Source of the DNA: CAZKWG01 sp964615375
Lineage (GTDB): Bacteria; Myxococcota_A; UBA796; CAZKWG01
Reading direction: 5' to 3'
DNA length: 64,000 bases
NCBI GenBank assembly: GCA_964615375.1
Contig: CAZTOW010000008.1
Coordinates: 62,001 to 126,000, forward strand
Part shown: piece by piece, positions 55,607 to 63,983 of the stretch
Layout: each line of letters opens with the position of its first letter
How positions within the stretch are numbered: the first letter of the stretch is position 1
Notes under the pieces: model-generated
The model's database searches: none
What the model was told of the DNA's origin: nothing
Seen by the model: the letters and a program-made list of their open reading frames with translations, nothing else
Position numbers and translations under genes: made by a program

Positions 55607-56308
55607 ATGAGAGCCGCCCTTCTCACCGTCCTGTCCCTCCCCCTGCTCAGCCTGGGAGGCTGTCCCCTGCCCACCGGCTTCGAAGAGGGTGACGTCTTCC
55701 TCTGCCTCGGCGCCGATGACCTGACCCTGGACGAGCTGGCCCAGGACACCGGCTACACCGCCGAGATCGAGGGAGAGGTCCTGCTGCACGGGCCGGGGGA
55801 CGAGGTCCCCGAGGACCAGCCCTGCGCCGGGATGGAGCGCGTCCTGGATGTGGCCGACGCCGAGGGCACGACCTGGCACGTCGGCTACCGGCTGCGCGAC
55901 GAGGCGGGCGAGACCATCCCCGCCGAGATGGACCTGCACGTGGGCGACCCGGTCTCGCTGAGCTTCCTGGCGGATCTCGGCTACTTCTCCGAGGGCTACG
56001 CGCTGACGGTGCGCCGGGACGGCCTCCTGGTGGGCGCCTTCGCTGACCACGAGGACCCCGACGTGGCCGAGCTCCCGGTCAAGCTCGACGAGCGGGTGGG
56101 CCAGGAGGACGTGGAGGGCTGCGGCATGCGCTACGGCTACGCCATGCGCTTCGAGGCCGACGAGGACGTGGTCATCACCCCCGTGGGCTCCGCGGAGATC
56201 ACGGTGGACGGCCGCCCGCTGACCGCCCACGCCCTCCACGCCGTGCGCTGGGGCGAGGACATCCAGTGCACCGACGTGATCGGCGGCTGGTCCTGGGCCG
56301 CGCTGTGA
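55607..56308 (+). CDS. lipoprotein of unknown function
   Basis: ATG 55607 (233 residues) follows GAGGAGG with 5-nt spacing. The signal MRAALLTVLSLPLLSLGGC ends in a lipobox. The mature protein is acidic and mostly beta by pattern (WHVGYRLRDEAGETIPAEMD; YALTVRRDGLLVGAFADHED) with four Cys; no family recognised. It is divergent from the rubrerythrin operon and shares the palindromic spacer, so peroxide control is possible. Confidence 0.75.
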   Translation: MRAALLTVLSLPLLSLGGCPLPTGFEEGDVFLCLGADDLTLDELAQDTGYTAEIEGEVLLHGPGDEVPEDQPCAGMERVLDVADAEGTTWHVGYRLRDEAGETIPAEMDLHVGDPVSLSFLADLGYFSEGYALTVRRDGLLVGAFADHEDPDVAELPVKLDERVGQEDVEGCGMRYGYAMRFEADEDVVITPVGSAEITVDGRPLTAHALHAVRWGEDIQCTDVIGGWSWAAL

Positions 56309-57352
56309 TCAGCCCAGCCGGATGATCCCGCGGCTCTGGAAGCGCTGGAGCTCGTTGGTCAGGAGCCGCGTCAGGTCGATGATGCGGTCATAGACCAGGC
56401 AGCGCTGGCTCTGCACGTCGAAGCGCAGGTCCTTGACGTCCTGCACCAGCAGGATGGTCGGCCGCCCGCGTCCCCAGGCATAGCCCACCTCCAGGTAGAC
56501 GTTCGGGTTGGCCGTGGTCAGGTCGGCGATGACCACCGCCGCGGTGTCGATGCGCTCGCGGATCTGGTCGAGGATGTGGCCGGAGAAGGAGGCCTGGTCC
56601 ACGCGCTCGCACAGCAGGCCCATCGCGTGCACCGGCTGCTCGATGCCGAAGTAGTAGACGTCGTCCATCTGCCGCGAGAAGGGCATGGCCACGAAGGCGT
56701 GCGGCTTGGCCTCGGAGACCGCGCCGACCAGGGGCGAGCTCGGGGCGGCGGCGACGATCGGGCTCGCCTCGGCGCGCGCCGGCCGGGACCGCTGGAGGCG
56801 CAGGGTCCACTCCCCGGCCCGCTCCACGTCCGGCCTCGCCCCCAGCTGCCGCTCCAGCGCCTGCCAGAGCTTGAAGGCCCGCGCCTCGCGCTTCTCCACC
56901 ACGACCACCCGGGAGAGCGCGCGCGGCAGCGCCCCCTCCTGGAGCGCGTCCAGGTAGCCGCTCACCTGGCTGAGCAGCGCCTCCCCCTCGTCCAGCCCGT
57001 AGCCCGGACCGTGGATGGTCATCGCCAGCGAGGCCGTGTCCGGGGCCTCCTTCGCCAGGAAGCGCAGCACGCCCGCGGAGAAGTCCCGAATCGCGGCGTA
57101 GCGGAACTGCCCCAGCGAGGGCGTGCCCACCATCAGCACCGACCGCGCGCCCAGCCGCCCGCGGGCCGGCACCAGGCGCCGCTCGCCCACCTCCGGCTCC
57201 AGCTCCTCCACCGCGGCGCCCCCCTCCAGCATGCGCTTCGCCACGGCCAGATCCGCGCCGTGAAAGGAGCGCGCGTACTTCAGGGCGACGACGTCGGCGG
57301 CCACCTCGGTGATGTCCGCGATCTCGATCTTGATCTCCAGGGTCTCGGGCAT
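56309..57352 (-). CDS. M17_N-like domain fused to nucleoside 2-deoxyribosyltransferase-like domain
   Basis: ATG 57352 is used because GAGG lies 8 nt upstream; ATG 57370 is an alternative. The 347-residue protein has two parts. Residues 1-180 look like the macro-like N-terminal domain of leucyl aminopeptidases (DVVALKYARSFHGADLAVAK; VLMVGTPSLGQFRYAAIRDF) without the peptidase. Residues 218-310 resemble the NDT/TIR-like fold: PHAFVAMPFSRQMDDVYYFG, IRERIDTAAVVIADLTTANP, then VYLEVGYAWGRGRPTILL with Glu288. Such NDT-like domains act on or bind nucleotides in bacterial conflict proteins. Function is inferred; it might be a nucleotide sensor or effector. Single gene, no obvious partner. Confidence 0.65.
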   Translation of the reverse strand: MPETLEIKIEIADITEVAADVVALKYARSFHGADLAVAKRMLEGGAAVEELEPEVGERRLVPARGRLGARSVLMVGTPSLGQFRYAAIRDFSAGVLRFLAKEAPDTASLAMTIHGPGYGLDEGEALLSQVSGYLDALQEGALPRALSRVVVVEKREARAFKLWQALERQLGARPDVERAGEWTLRLQRSRPARAEASPIVAAAPSSPLVGAVSEAKPHAFVAMPFSRQMDDVYYFGIEQPVHAMGLLCERVDQASFSGHILDQIRERIDTAAVVIADLTTANPNVYLEVGYAWGRGRPTILLVQDVKDLRFDVQSQRCLVYDRIIDLTRLLTNELQRFQSRGIIRLG

Positions 57353-57391
57353 GGGCGTCCTCACGGGCATTCTACGACAGGCCGGCGCGCC

Positions 57392-58621
57392 TCACAGGCT
57401 CCGGCGCGGGGCGACGACGACGTGGGCCACCAGCACGCCCGCGACCAGGCCCACGGCGACGAAGCCGGTCTGAAAGAGCAGCTCCACCCCCTTGATCGCG
57501 TCGTCCAGCATGGTGGTCATCCCGCGCAGCCCGAGGCTGCCCGGCACCAGCGTCAGCAGCCCGGGGACGGCGACGAGAGAGGACGGCTTGCGCGCGAGGC
57601 GGGCGGCGAGGTTCGCCACAACGGTGACGGCGAAGGCCCCGAAGAAGGGCGTCAGGTCCGGCCCGATGAGCTCGGAGACCAGCCGCGCGCCCAGCCAGCC
57701 GGTCACGGTCCCCAGGCCCACCCAGCCCAGATCCCGCCAGCGCGCCTGCAGCAGCACCACCAGCGTCAGCACCATCAGCGCCAGCGCCGGGATGTCCAGC
57801 GCCGCCGGCAGGCTGGCCCGCAGCGCCCGCGCCGCCGGGGGGAGCCACTCCGCCGCGTAGCGCCCCACCGCGATCCCGAAGGCGAGCTGCAGCAGCGTCG
57901 CCACCGCCCCCGCCAGCCGCGCCGTGCCCGAGACGAGGTTGCCCGTCGCCAGCTCGGTCATCCCCACCGTGATCGAGAGCCCCGGCAGCAGCACCAGCAC
58001 GCCCGCCAGCGTGACCACCGCGATGGAGGCCCCCTCCCGCGCCGCCAGCGCCGCCACCAGCGCCGCCAGCAGGCCGCCCAGCGGCACCACCACCCGACCC
58101 GCCTCCGGGCTCCGGGCCAGCGCCGCCACCACCCCCACCAGCAGCCCGGCCAGGGTCGCCGCGGCGATGGAGACCGGCGCGCCCCCCAGGAAATAAGCCG
58201 CCGCCGCCGAGGATCCGCTGTAGGCCAGCGTCGCCCACAGGCGCCCGAAGGGCGGCGGCGCCGCCAGCAGCTCCACGAGCCGCGCCCTCCCCTCCCCCAC
58301 CGAGCGCTCGCCCGCCAGCACCGCCTGGCCGAGCGCGTCCAGCGCGCTGAGCCGCCCCAGGTCCGAGCTCCCCGGGGTGAGCCGCTCCAGCGTCACCCGC
58401 TGCTCTCCCGCCGCCCCGAACGCGCACATCAGCGAGGTCGGCGTGGACAGGAACTGCGCCTCCACCCCCAGCCGCGCCGCGAGCTCGGACAGGGACGCCT
58501 CCAGCCGGTGCGCCGGGACCCCGTAGGTGTGCAGCGCGACGCCCCAGTCCCGCAGGAAGGCCTCGGCGACGGCCTGCGCGTCGCCCTCGGCGAGCTTCGG
58601 GGGGTGGGGGGAGCCCGACAT
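57392..58621 (-). CDS. threonine/serine exporter (ThrE family)
   Basis: The start ATG 58621 gives 409 residues; a longer frame overlaps the divergent gene. The cytosolic N-terminal half (AFLRDWGVALHTYGVPAHRL, LEASLSELAARLGV) and the ten-helix membrane part, including LVLLPGLSITVGMTELATGN and AVPGLLTLVPGSLGLRGM, are those of PF06738-type ThrE/YjjP-YjjB exporters in single-chain form. It should export small neutral amino acids or related metabolites across the inner membrane. Confidence 0.88.
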   Translation of the reverse strand: MSGSPHPPKLAEGDAQAVAEAFLRDWGVALHTYGVPAHRLEASLSELAARLGVEAQFLSTPTSLMCAFGAAGEQRVTLERLTPGSSDLGRLSALDALGQAVLAGERSVGEGRARLVELLAAPPPFGRLWATLAYSGSSAAAAYFLGGAPVSIAAATLAGLLVGVVAALARSPEAGRVVVPLGGLLAALVAALAAREGASIAVVTLAGVLVLLPGLSITVGMTELATGNLVSGTARLAGAVATLLQLAFGIAVGRYAAEWLPPAARALRASLPAALDIPALALMVLTLVVLLQARWRDLGWVGLGTVTGWLGARLVSELIGPDLTPFFGAFAVTVVANLAARLARKPSSLVAVPGLLTLVPGSLGLRGMTTMLDDAIKGVELLFQTGFVAVGLVAGVLVAHVVVAPRRSL

Positions 58622-58706
58622 GGCCCCGACATATCGCGAGGGGGTCGGGAGGTCATGGCACGCCCTTTGCAGACCTCTGCCCCCTCCCTGTCCGAGGAGC
58701 CCCCCC

Positions 58707-59198
58707 ATGTCGTCCAAGCCCATCGAGCAGAGCGAGATCGTCGGCCCCAGCACCCCCGGCGTCAACCCGCCCCACCCGCGCGAGGTGCCCGGCGGTCGCA
58801 TGGGGATGGCCCTGGCCATCCTCTCGCTCGGACTGCTGGTCCCGCTCTCCCTCTCCGGCCTCTATGGCGGCAGCCAGCTCGCCCGCGACCCCACGGGCAC
58901 GAGCATGCAGATGTCGCTGACCCTGCTGTCCGGCAGCCCCTTCGCCAATTTCGAGATCCCCGGCGTCGTGCTCTTCCTGGCCAACGGCGTGCTGCCCCTG
59001 AGCGTGAGCGCGGCGGTGGTGGTTCGCTCGCCCCGCTCGCCCGAGCTCGTGATGCTGTGCGGGATCGTGCTCACCTTCTGGATGGGCGTGCAGATGGCGC
59101 TCATCGGGTACTCGTTCTGGCTCCAGGCCCTGCTGGCGGGCATGGGCGTGCTCATCCTGACGGTGGGCGCCGCCTGGAGCATGGTCGCCCGGAGCTGA
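58707..59198 (+). CDS. four-helix membrane protein of unknown function
   Basis: 163 residues starting at ATG 58707. A Pro-rich cytosolic leader (GVNPPHPREVPGGRM) precedes four hydrophobic helices (MALAILSLGLLVPLSLSGLY; MLCGIVLTFWMGVQMALIGY). No family recognised. It is divergent from the ThrE gene with 85 nt between starts. Confidence 0.7.
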   Translation: MSSKPIEQSEIVGPSTPGVNPPHPREVPGGRMGMALAILSLGLLVPLSLSGLYGGSQLARDPTGTSMQMSLTLLSGSPFANFEIPGVVLFLANGVLPLSVSAAVVVRSPRSPELVMLCGIVLTFWMGVQMALIGYSFWLQALLAGMGVLILTVGAAWSMVARS

Positions 59199-59217
59199 GC
59201 GCGCTCGCACGTTCAGA

Positions 59218-59234
59218 GTGTGCGAAAAGACACA
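59218..59234. promoter_or_regulatory. TGTG-N8-CACA site, downstream of radical SAM gene
   Basis: GTGTGCGAAAAGACACA here differs by one base from the site at 61286-61301. It lies between the membrane-protein stop and the radical SAM stop. Confidence 0.4.
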
Positions 59235-59273
59235 TCCCGAAGCTCCGCTGACCGGGGCGCTCAGGCCCCCGGC

Positions 59274-61226
59274 TCAGGCCCCCGGCTCGGGTGCCTTGAA
59301 GGGGCGGCCCGGATCGCGGTCGCTGGCGTCGAAGCGGGCCTCGCGGCGCACGTTGGCCGCCGCGCTGCACTCGGTGAAGCCGCCGTCGGTGGACAGCTCG
59401 CCCTTGCCGCAGTTGATCGCCACCTGCGCGTCGTAATTGTGTGGGTCGCAGGCCGTGATGAAGCCGAGCAGCAGGAAGCGCGAGGGCACCTGACCCAGGT
59501 TCATGCCCTTCTCGAAGAGCTGCTCGAGCTTGACGAGGTCCGTGGCGTGGCGGAGCGCGCTGGGGCGCAGGCCCTGGCGGATCAGGCTGCCGCCCAGCTC
59601 GGCGCGGGCCAGGGTGGGGTGGGTCTCCATGCGCGCGGCGTAGCGCTCGCCCGCCCGCGCCAGCGCGCCCAGGTCCAGGATGTCGGAGACCGGCGTGTAG
59701 CCGCCGTGCCCGTCCCGCGCGACCATGTAGTGCTGGACGTACAGGCACTTCTTGACCTGGAACGCCGACAGCATGGCGAAGTAGATCATGTTGAAGTCGC
59801 GCACGTCGTCGCGGGTGATGCGCGGCTCCTGGGCGACGAGCAGATCGATGAGCTCATCGGGCATGAGCGCCTGATCGACGAAGCGCCCCGAGTAGCGCGC
59901 GCTGCCCAGCATGCGCAGGCCGAGGAAGAAGACCTCGCGGATGTGGTCGTTCTCCGGCTCCAGCGCCATGCGGAAGGTCTCGCCCACCTGCGCCTCGTTC
60001 AGCTCGCGGGCGATGACCACGATGAGGCTGGTGGCGATGCCCAGCTCGCGCAGGTTGGCCAGGGCCGCCTTCCGCGCCTTGAGCAGCGGGCGCCCGCGCA
60101 GGGCGGTGTTGGCCTGGTCGTCCATCCCGTCGAACTGCAAGAAGACCTCGTCGACGCCCGCCTCCTTCATCTTGCGGGCGTACTCGCGGTTGGCCAGCTT
60201 CAGCCCGTTGGTGTGGAGCGCGGCGATGTTCCCGCTCGCCTTGACCTTGCGGACCCAGTCCTCCAGGTCCGGGCGCAGGGTGGGCTCGGCGGCCATGAGG
60301 TCGATCTTGATGCCCCGGCGCTCGCTCAGCAGGGTCTCCAGCCCGCTGAGGTCGAGGTCGGGCGTGTCCTCGGTGTTGGCCTTGGCCAGGCAGATCGGGC
60401 AGGCCAGGTTGCAGCGCTCGGTCATGCGCACGATGAAGTCGCGCTGCGGGTAGGAGCGCTGGTTCACCTGGAAGTAGAAGCGGTCCAGCTTCGCCCAGTA
60501 GTCAGGGCTGCGGCTCAGGAGCTGGGCGTCGATGCCGTGATCCTCGCAGTGCTTCTCCAGGTAGACCTCGCCGTCGCGCACGACGACCTCCGCCCGCACC
60601 TCCTTGTGGCACTCCGGGCAGACGCCGCGCGTGCGGCGCAGGGTCTCGCGCGGGGGCGGGCGACGGGCCGTCTCGGCGGCCACCGCCACCTGGGCCTCCG
60701 ACCAGGTCTGCTCCCGGGCGGCGGGGAGGGGCTGGATCCGCTCCAGCTCGTCGTCGTCGTCGTCCTCCGCGGGCGGGGGCGCGGCGCGCTCGGAGTGGGC
60801 CTCCATGGCCGTGAGCGCCGCGGGGAAGAGCTCCTCGTCCTCCTTGCGCGCGTGCTCCGCCAGATCGTCCAGCAGGGCCACCAGATCCCGCTCCAGCGCC
60901 CCCGCGTGCCGGGCCGCGCCGCGGAGCTCGGCCTCGATGGCCCGGATCTCCTCGTGCTCGTGCTCCATCTGCCGGATGGGTCCGTAGAGCCCGCAGCCCA
61001 CCATCTCGCCACGCTCGCACAGCTCGAAGATGGCGGGGAAGAGGATCTGCTCCTCCTTCATCAGGTGCGACTCCATGGTCCGGCACAGGCGCTCGAAGGG
61101 CTGGCGCAGCCCGAGCGGCGCTTCCTTGAACGCCGCCTCCAGGCGCGGCAGCTCGCGCTTCAGGAGCGCGTGGTGGGTGTCGAGGATGTCGCGGGCCTGG
61201 CGGGCGGGGTCGATATTTGGAGTCAT
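59274..61226 (-). CDS. hemerythrin-like domain fused to MJ0619/Tes-like radical SAM enzyme
   Basis: The start ATG 61226 gives 650 residues. Residues about 15-150 form a hemerythrin (HHE) bundle: DTHHALLKRELPRLEAAFKE, MESHLMKEEQILFPAIF, MEHEHEEIRAIE and HARKEDEELFPAAL supply the His/Glu ligands. After an acidic linker, a Cys/His zinc-like module (GVCPECHKEVRAEVVVRDGE, KHCEDHG) leads into the radical SAM barrel with VRMTERCNLACPICLAKANT (CX3CX2C, Cys272, 276, 279), RRGIKIDLMAAEPTLRPDLE and LHTNGLKLANREYARK. This module order is that of MJ0619/tetraether-lipid-synthase-type enzymes. Addition of a hemerythrin domain suggests oxygen sensing or protection of the clusters. Substrate inferred to be lipid-like, not shown. 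Confidence 0.8.
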   Translation of the reverse strand: MTPNIDPARQARDILDTHHALLKRELPRLEAAFKEAPLGLRQPFERLCRTMESHLMKEEQILFPAIFELCERGEMVGCGLYGPIRQMEHEHEEIRAIEAELRGAARHAGALERDLVALLDDLAEHARKEDEELFPAALTAMEAHSERAAPPPAEDDDDDELERIQPLPAAREQTWSEAQVAVAAETARRPPPRETLRRTRGVCPECHKEVRAEVVVRDGEVYLEKHCEDHGIDAQLLSRSPDYWAKLDRFYFQVNQRSYPQRDFIVRMTERCNLACPICLAKANTEDTPDLDLSGLETLLSERRGIKIDLMAAEPTLRPDLEDWVRKVKASGNIAALHTNGLKLANREYARKMKEAGVDEVFLQFDGMDDQANTALRGRPLLKARKAALANLRELGIATSLIVVIARELNEAQVGETFRMALEPENDHIREVFFLGLRMLGSARYSGRFVDQALMPDELIDLLVAQEPRITRDDVRDFNMIYFAMLSAFQVKKCLYVQHYMVARDGHGGYTPVSDILDLGALARAGERYAARMETHPTLARAELGGSLIRQGLRPSALRHATDLVKLEQLFEKGMNLGQVPSRFLLLGFITACDPHNYDAQVAINCGKGELSTDGGFTECSAAANVRREARFDASDRDPGRPFKAPEPGA

Positions 61227-61282
61227 AGATACCAGTATTAGCAAGGAGCGTGCCGGCGATGAAAGCGGCAATTTGCCCCTGG

Positions 61283-61304
61283 AGGTGTGCGGAAAGACAC
61301 ACCT
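61283..61304. promoter_or_regulatory. 22-bp palindrome upstream of radical SAM gene
   Basis: AGGTGTG-CGGAAAGA-CACACCT has 7-bp perfect arms, 57 nt upstream of the radical SAM start and 92 nt from the divergent GST start. The inner TGTG-N8-CACA is CRP/FNR-like in shape. It could control both divergent genes. Confidence 0.5.
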
Positions 61305-61395
61305 GAACTGTGCGCGGTGGCCCAGGGCGCTTCCCACGTTGACGCCGCCCCCCAGCGCGCTACCCTTGGCCCGCACCCGCACCCTGGAGCCATCC

Positions 61396-62013
61396 ATGAA
61401 GGTCTACGGACACCCCGCCAGCACCTGCACCCGCAAGGTCCTGTTCACCCTGAACGAGAAGGGCGCCGCCTACGACTTCGTCCTGGTCGATTTCGCCAAG
61501 GCCGAGCAGAAGAGCCCCGAGCACCTGGCGCGCCAGCCCTTCGGCGTGGTGCCCGTGCTGGACGACGGCGACTTCCGCATCTACGAGTCGCGCGCCATCA
61601 TCCGCTACCTGGACGCGCGTCTGGCCGGTCAGAGCCTGACCCCGTCCGACCTCCAGGCCCGGGGCCGCATGGAGCAGTGGATCAGCGTCGAGTCCTCCTA
61701 TGTCTCGCCGCCGGCCATGAAGGCCATCATGAACATCTGGTACTCCAGCATGGCGGGCAAGGCCCCCGACGCCGAGGTGGTCGCGGCGGGCAAGGCGGGC
61801 GCGGCGCGGGCGCTGGACGTGGTCGAGCAGGGGCTGGTGGGCAAGGACTACCTGGCGGGCGAGTTCTCCCTGGCCGAGGTCACCTACGCCCCCTACCTGC
61901 AGTACCTCCAGGACTTCGGCATGGGCGACGTGATCAGCGAGCGCCCCAACATCGCCGCCTGGTGGGCGCGCGTGAGCGGCCGCCCGACGTGGCAGAAGGC
62001 CATCGGCAAGTAA
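61396..62013 (+). CDS. glutathione S-transferase
   Basis: A 205-residue GST with the thioredoxin-fold start MKVYGHPASTCTRKVLFTLN (Ser/Cys region near the GSH thiol), the cis-Pro motif PFGVVPVLDDGDFRIYESRA and the all-helical C-terminal domain (EFSLAEVTYAPYLQYLQDFG; NIAAWWARVSGRPTWQKA). The layout resembles phi/theta-class bacterial GSTs. It conjugates or reduces with glutathione in the cytosol. It is divergent from the radical SAM gene. Confidence 0.92.
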   Translation: MKVYGHPASTCTRKVLFTLNEKGAAYDFVLVDFAKAEQKSPEHLARQPFGVVPVLDDGDFRIYESRAIIRYLDARLAGQSLTPSDLQARGRMEQWISVESSYVSPPAMKAIMNIWYSSMAGKAPDAEVVAAGKAGAARALDVVEQGLVGKDYLAGEFSLAEVTYAPYLQYLQDFGMGDVISERPNIAAWWARVSGRPTWQKAIGK

Positions 62014-62087
62014 GGACGCGACGAAGCGCGCGATCCCAGGTTATACGGCCTCCCTGCCACGAAGCCCTCGCGCCCCAGGGAGGCCCC

Positions 62088-63983
62088 ATGCGCACCGTCC
62101 TCGCCCTCGCCCTCGCCCTGCTGTCCGGCTGCCTGGAGTACGACTTCCGCGACAAGGACAAGGTCAGCTCTGGCGACAGCTGGGACACCGGATTCTGGGG
62201 CGGGGACGACTCCGGCGGGCCCGACCCCGACCGCACCTGCCCGAGCTGGAGCTTCGACGTCGAGGACTGCGGGCTGTCCGACTCCTGCAACTTCGGCGAC
62301 GGGACCTTCACCCCCATCGTCGAGTGGGAGCTGGGCGAGGGCCTGAACTCCCGCGCCACCGTCGCGGTGGGCGACGTGGACCTGGACGGGATGCCCGAGA
62401 TCATCGCGAGCGTGACCAGCCTCTTCGGGAACGGGACGCTGATCGTGGCCCACGGCGACGGCTCCGGCACGCTGTGGGAGGTGGAGGCCGACATCGGCTA
62501 CGCCGCGGCCCCGGCCCTCGCCGACCTCGACGACGACGGCTCGCCCGAGATCGTGGTGGTCCGCGAGTACGCGAACTCCATGCTCGGCACGGGCGACTAC
62601 ACGATGGTCGCCTACAGCGCCGACGGCGACGAGATCTGGGAGAGCGAGCACTTCGTGGGCGACGACTTCGACTACGCCGCCGCGATCAGCGTCTCGGACA
62701 TGGATCACGACGGATCTCCCGAGATCAACGCGGGGCGCGTCATCCTCAACGCCGACGGCAGCACGCGGGGCATCGGCGAGTACGGGCGCGGGAGCATGGG
62801 CCAGGTGGCCTTCGGCGAGCTCACCCTGGACGAGGCCTCCATCGCCGCCGTGGCCGACCTGGATCTGGATGGGGTGGAGGAGGTCATCACGGGCAACGCC
62901 ATGTACTCGCCGGACGGCGAGACCCTCTGGTATGACGCCTCCGAGAACGACGGCATGGTCGGCGTGGCGAACCTCGACGACGACGAGCAGGGTGAGTTCG
63001 TCGCGGTCACCGGCAACACCGTGCGCGCGGTGGACACGGACGGCAGCATCCTCTGGGGCCCGGAGACCCTGACCACGGCCAACATCGTCTCGCCCCCGGC
63101 GATCGACGACATCGACCTGGACGGCGAGCCCGAGATCATCGTGGCCGGCGGCAACAAGCTGGTGGTCTACAACCGGGACGGCTCCATCCTCTGGACCGCC
63201 CGGGTCACCGACCTGAGCGGGGCCAGCGGCGCCTCCATCTTCGACTTCGAGGGCGACGGGCAGCCGGAGGTGGTCTACATCGACGAGGTGGAGATGGCCG
63301 CCTACGACGGGGCGACCGGCGCGCTGAAGTTCTACTCGACCAAGCACGCCTCGGACACCATGTACGACTACCCGGTCATCGCCGACGTGGACGGCGACAG
63401 CCAGGCGGAGATCGTGGTCGCGCACGTCCTTTACGACTCGGCGCTCTCCGTCTACGGGGATGAGGACGAGAGCTGGGCCCCGGCCCGTCCGGTCTGGAAC
63501 CAGCACGGCTACAGCATCACCAACATCAACGACGATCTGAGCGTGCCCGAGACCGCGGTTCCGAACTTCACCACCTACAACTCCTGGCACTCGGCCCTGG
63601 ACCGCGCGCCCGGCACCGAGCTCGTGATGGACCTGGAGAGCGAGATCCTCGGCGTCTGCGAGGACGACTGCGAGGCCGGCGTGCTCTACGTGGCCGGGCG
63701 CATCCGCAACCGCTCGGAGGAGGCCCTGCCCGCCGGGACCCAGGTGGCGCTCTACGCCATCGTGGGCGGCGAGAAGTTGCTGGCCAGCGTCAAGGCGACG
63801 CGAGAGGAGACGCCCTCGGGGAAGACCAGCGAGGTGCTGGAGTTCGAGGTCAGCGCGGACACGGCCCGCGAGACGGACGCCCTCTGGCTGGAGGCCGACG
63901 ACGACGGGACCGGGACCGGCGCGGTCGCCGAGTGCGATGACGACAACAACGCCGTCACCGAGTCCGGGCCCTTCTGCGACTAG
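62088..63983 (+). CDS. FG-GAP/VCBS-repeat lipoprotein
   Basis: ATG 62088 follows GGGAGG (62078-62083). MRTVLALALALLSGC ends in a lipobox; an Asp/Gly-rich linker follows (SWDTGFWGGDDSGGPDPD). The body is a VCBS/FG-GAP propeller (TVAVGDVDLDGMPEIIASVT; ALADLDDDGSPEIVVV; IFDFEGDGQPEVVYID), ending with a block, PARPVWNQHGYSITNINDDL, nearly the same as in the MYXO-CTERM protein at 30338-33370, and a CARDB-like domain. It is a paralogue of that protein with a lipid anchor instead of a C-terminal sorting signal. Surface location; ligand unknown. 631 residues. Confidence 0.88.
   Translation: MRTVLALALALLSGCLEYDFRDKDKVSSGDSWDTGFWGGDDSGGPDPDRTCPSWSFDVEDCGLSDSCNFGDGTFTPIVEWELGEGLNSRATVAVGDVDLDGMPEIIASVTSLFGNGTLIVAHGDGSGTLWEVEADIGYAAAPALADLDDDGSPEIVVVREYANSMLGTGDYTMVAYSADGDEIWESEHFVGDDFDYAAAISVSDMDHDGSPEINAGRVILNADGSTRGIGEYGRGSMGQVAFGELTLDEASIAAVADLDLDGVEEVITGNAMYSPDGETLWYDASENDGMVGVANLDDDEQGEFVAVTGNTVRAVDTDGSILWGPETLTTANIVSPPAIDDIDLDGEPEIIVAGGNKLVVYNRDGSILWTARVTDLSGASGASIFDFEGDGQPEVVYIDEVEMAAYDGATGALKFYSTKHASDTMYDYPVIADVDGDSQAEIVVAHVLYDSALSVYGDEDESWAPARPVWNQHGYSITNINDDLSVPETAVPNFTTYNSWHSALDRAPGTELVMDLESEILGVCEDDCEAGVLYVAGRIRNRSEEALPAGTQVALYAIVGGEKLLASVKATREETPSGKTSEVLEFEVSADTARETDALWLEADDDGTGTGAVAECDDDNNAVTESGPFCD

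Noticed and set aside
56576..59251. 891-codon plus-strand frame
   Set aside because: Antisense to the M17_N/NDT and ThrE genes and crossing the start of another gene; His/Arg/Gln-rich with no motif.
59261..59287. Tandem 13-nt repeat (CAGGCCCCCGGCT twice) at the end of the radical SAM gene
   Set aside because: A simple slippage duplication at the stop codon with little effect on the protein; not reported as a functional site.
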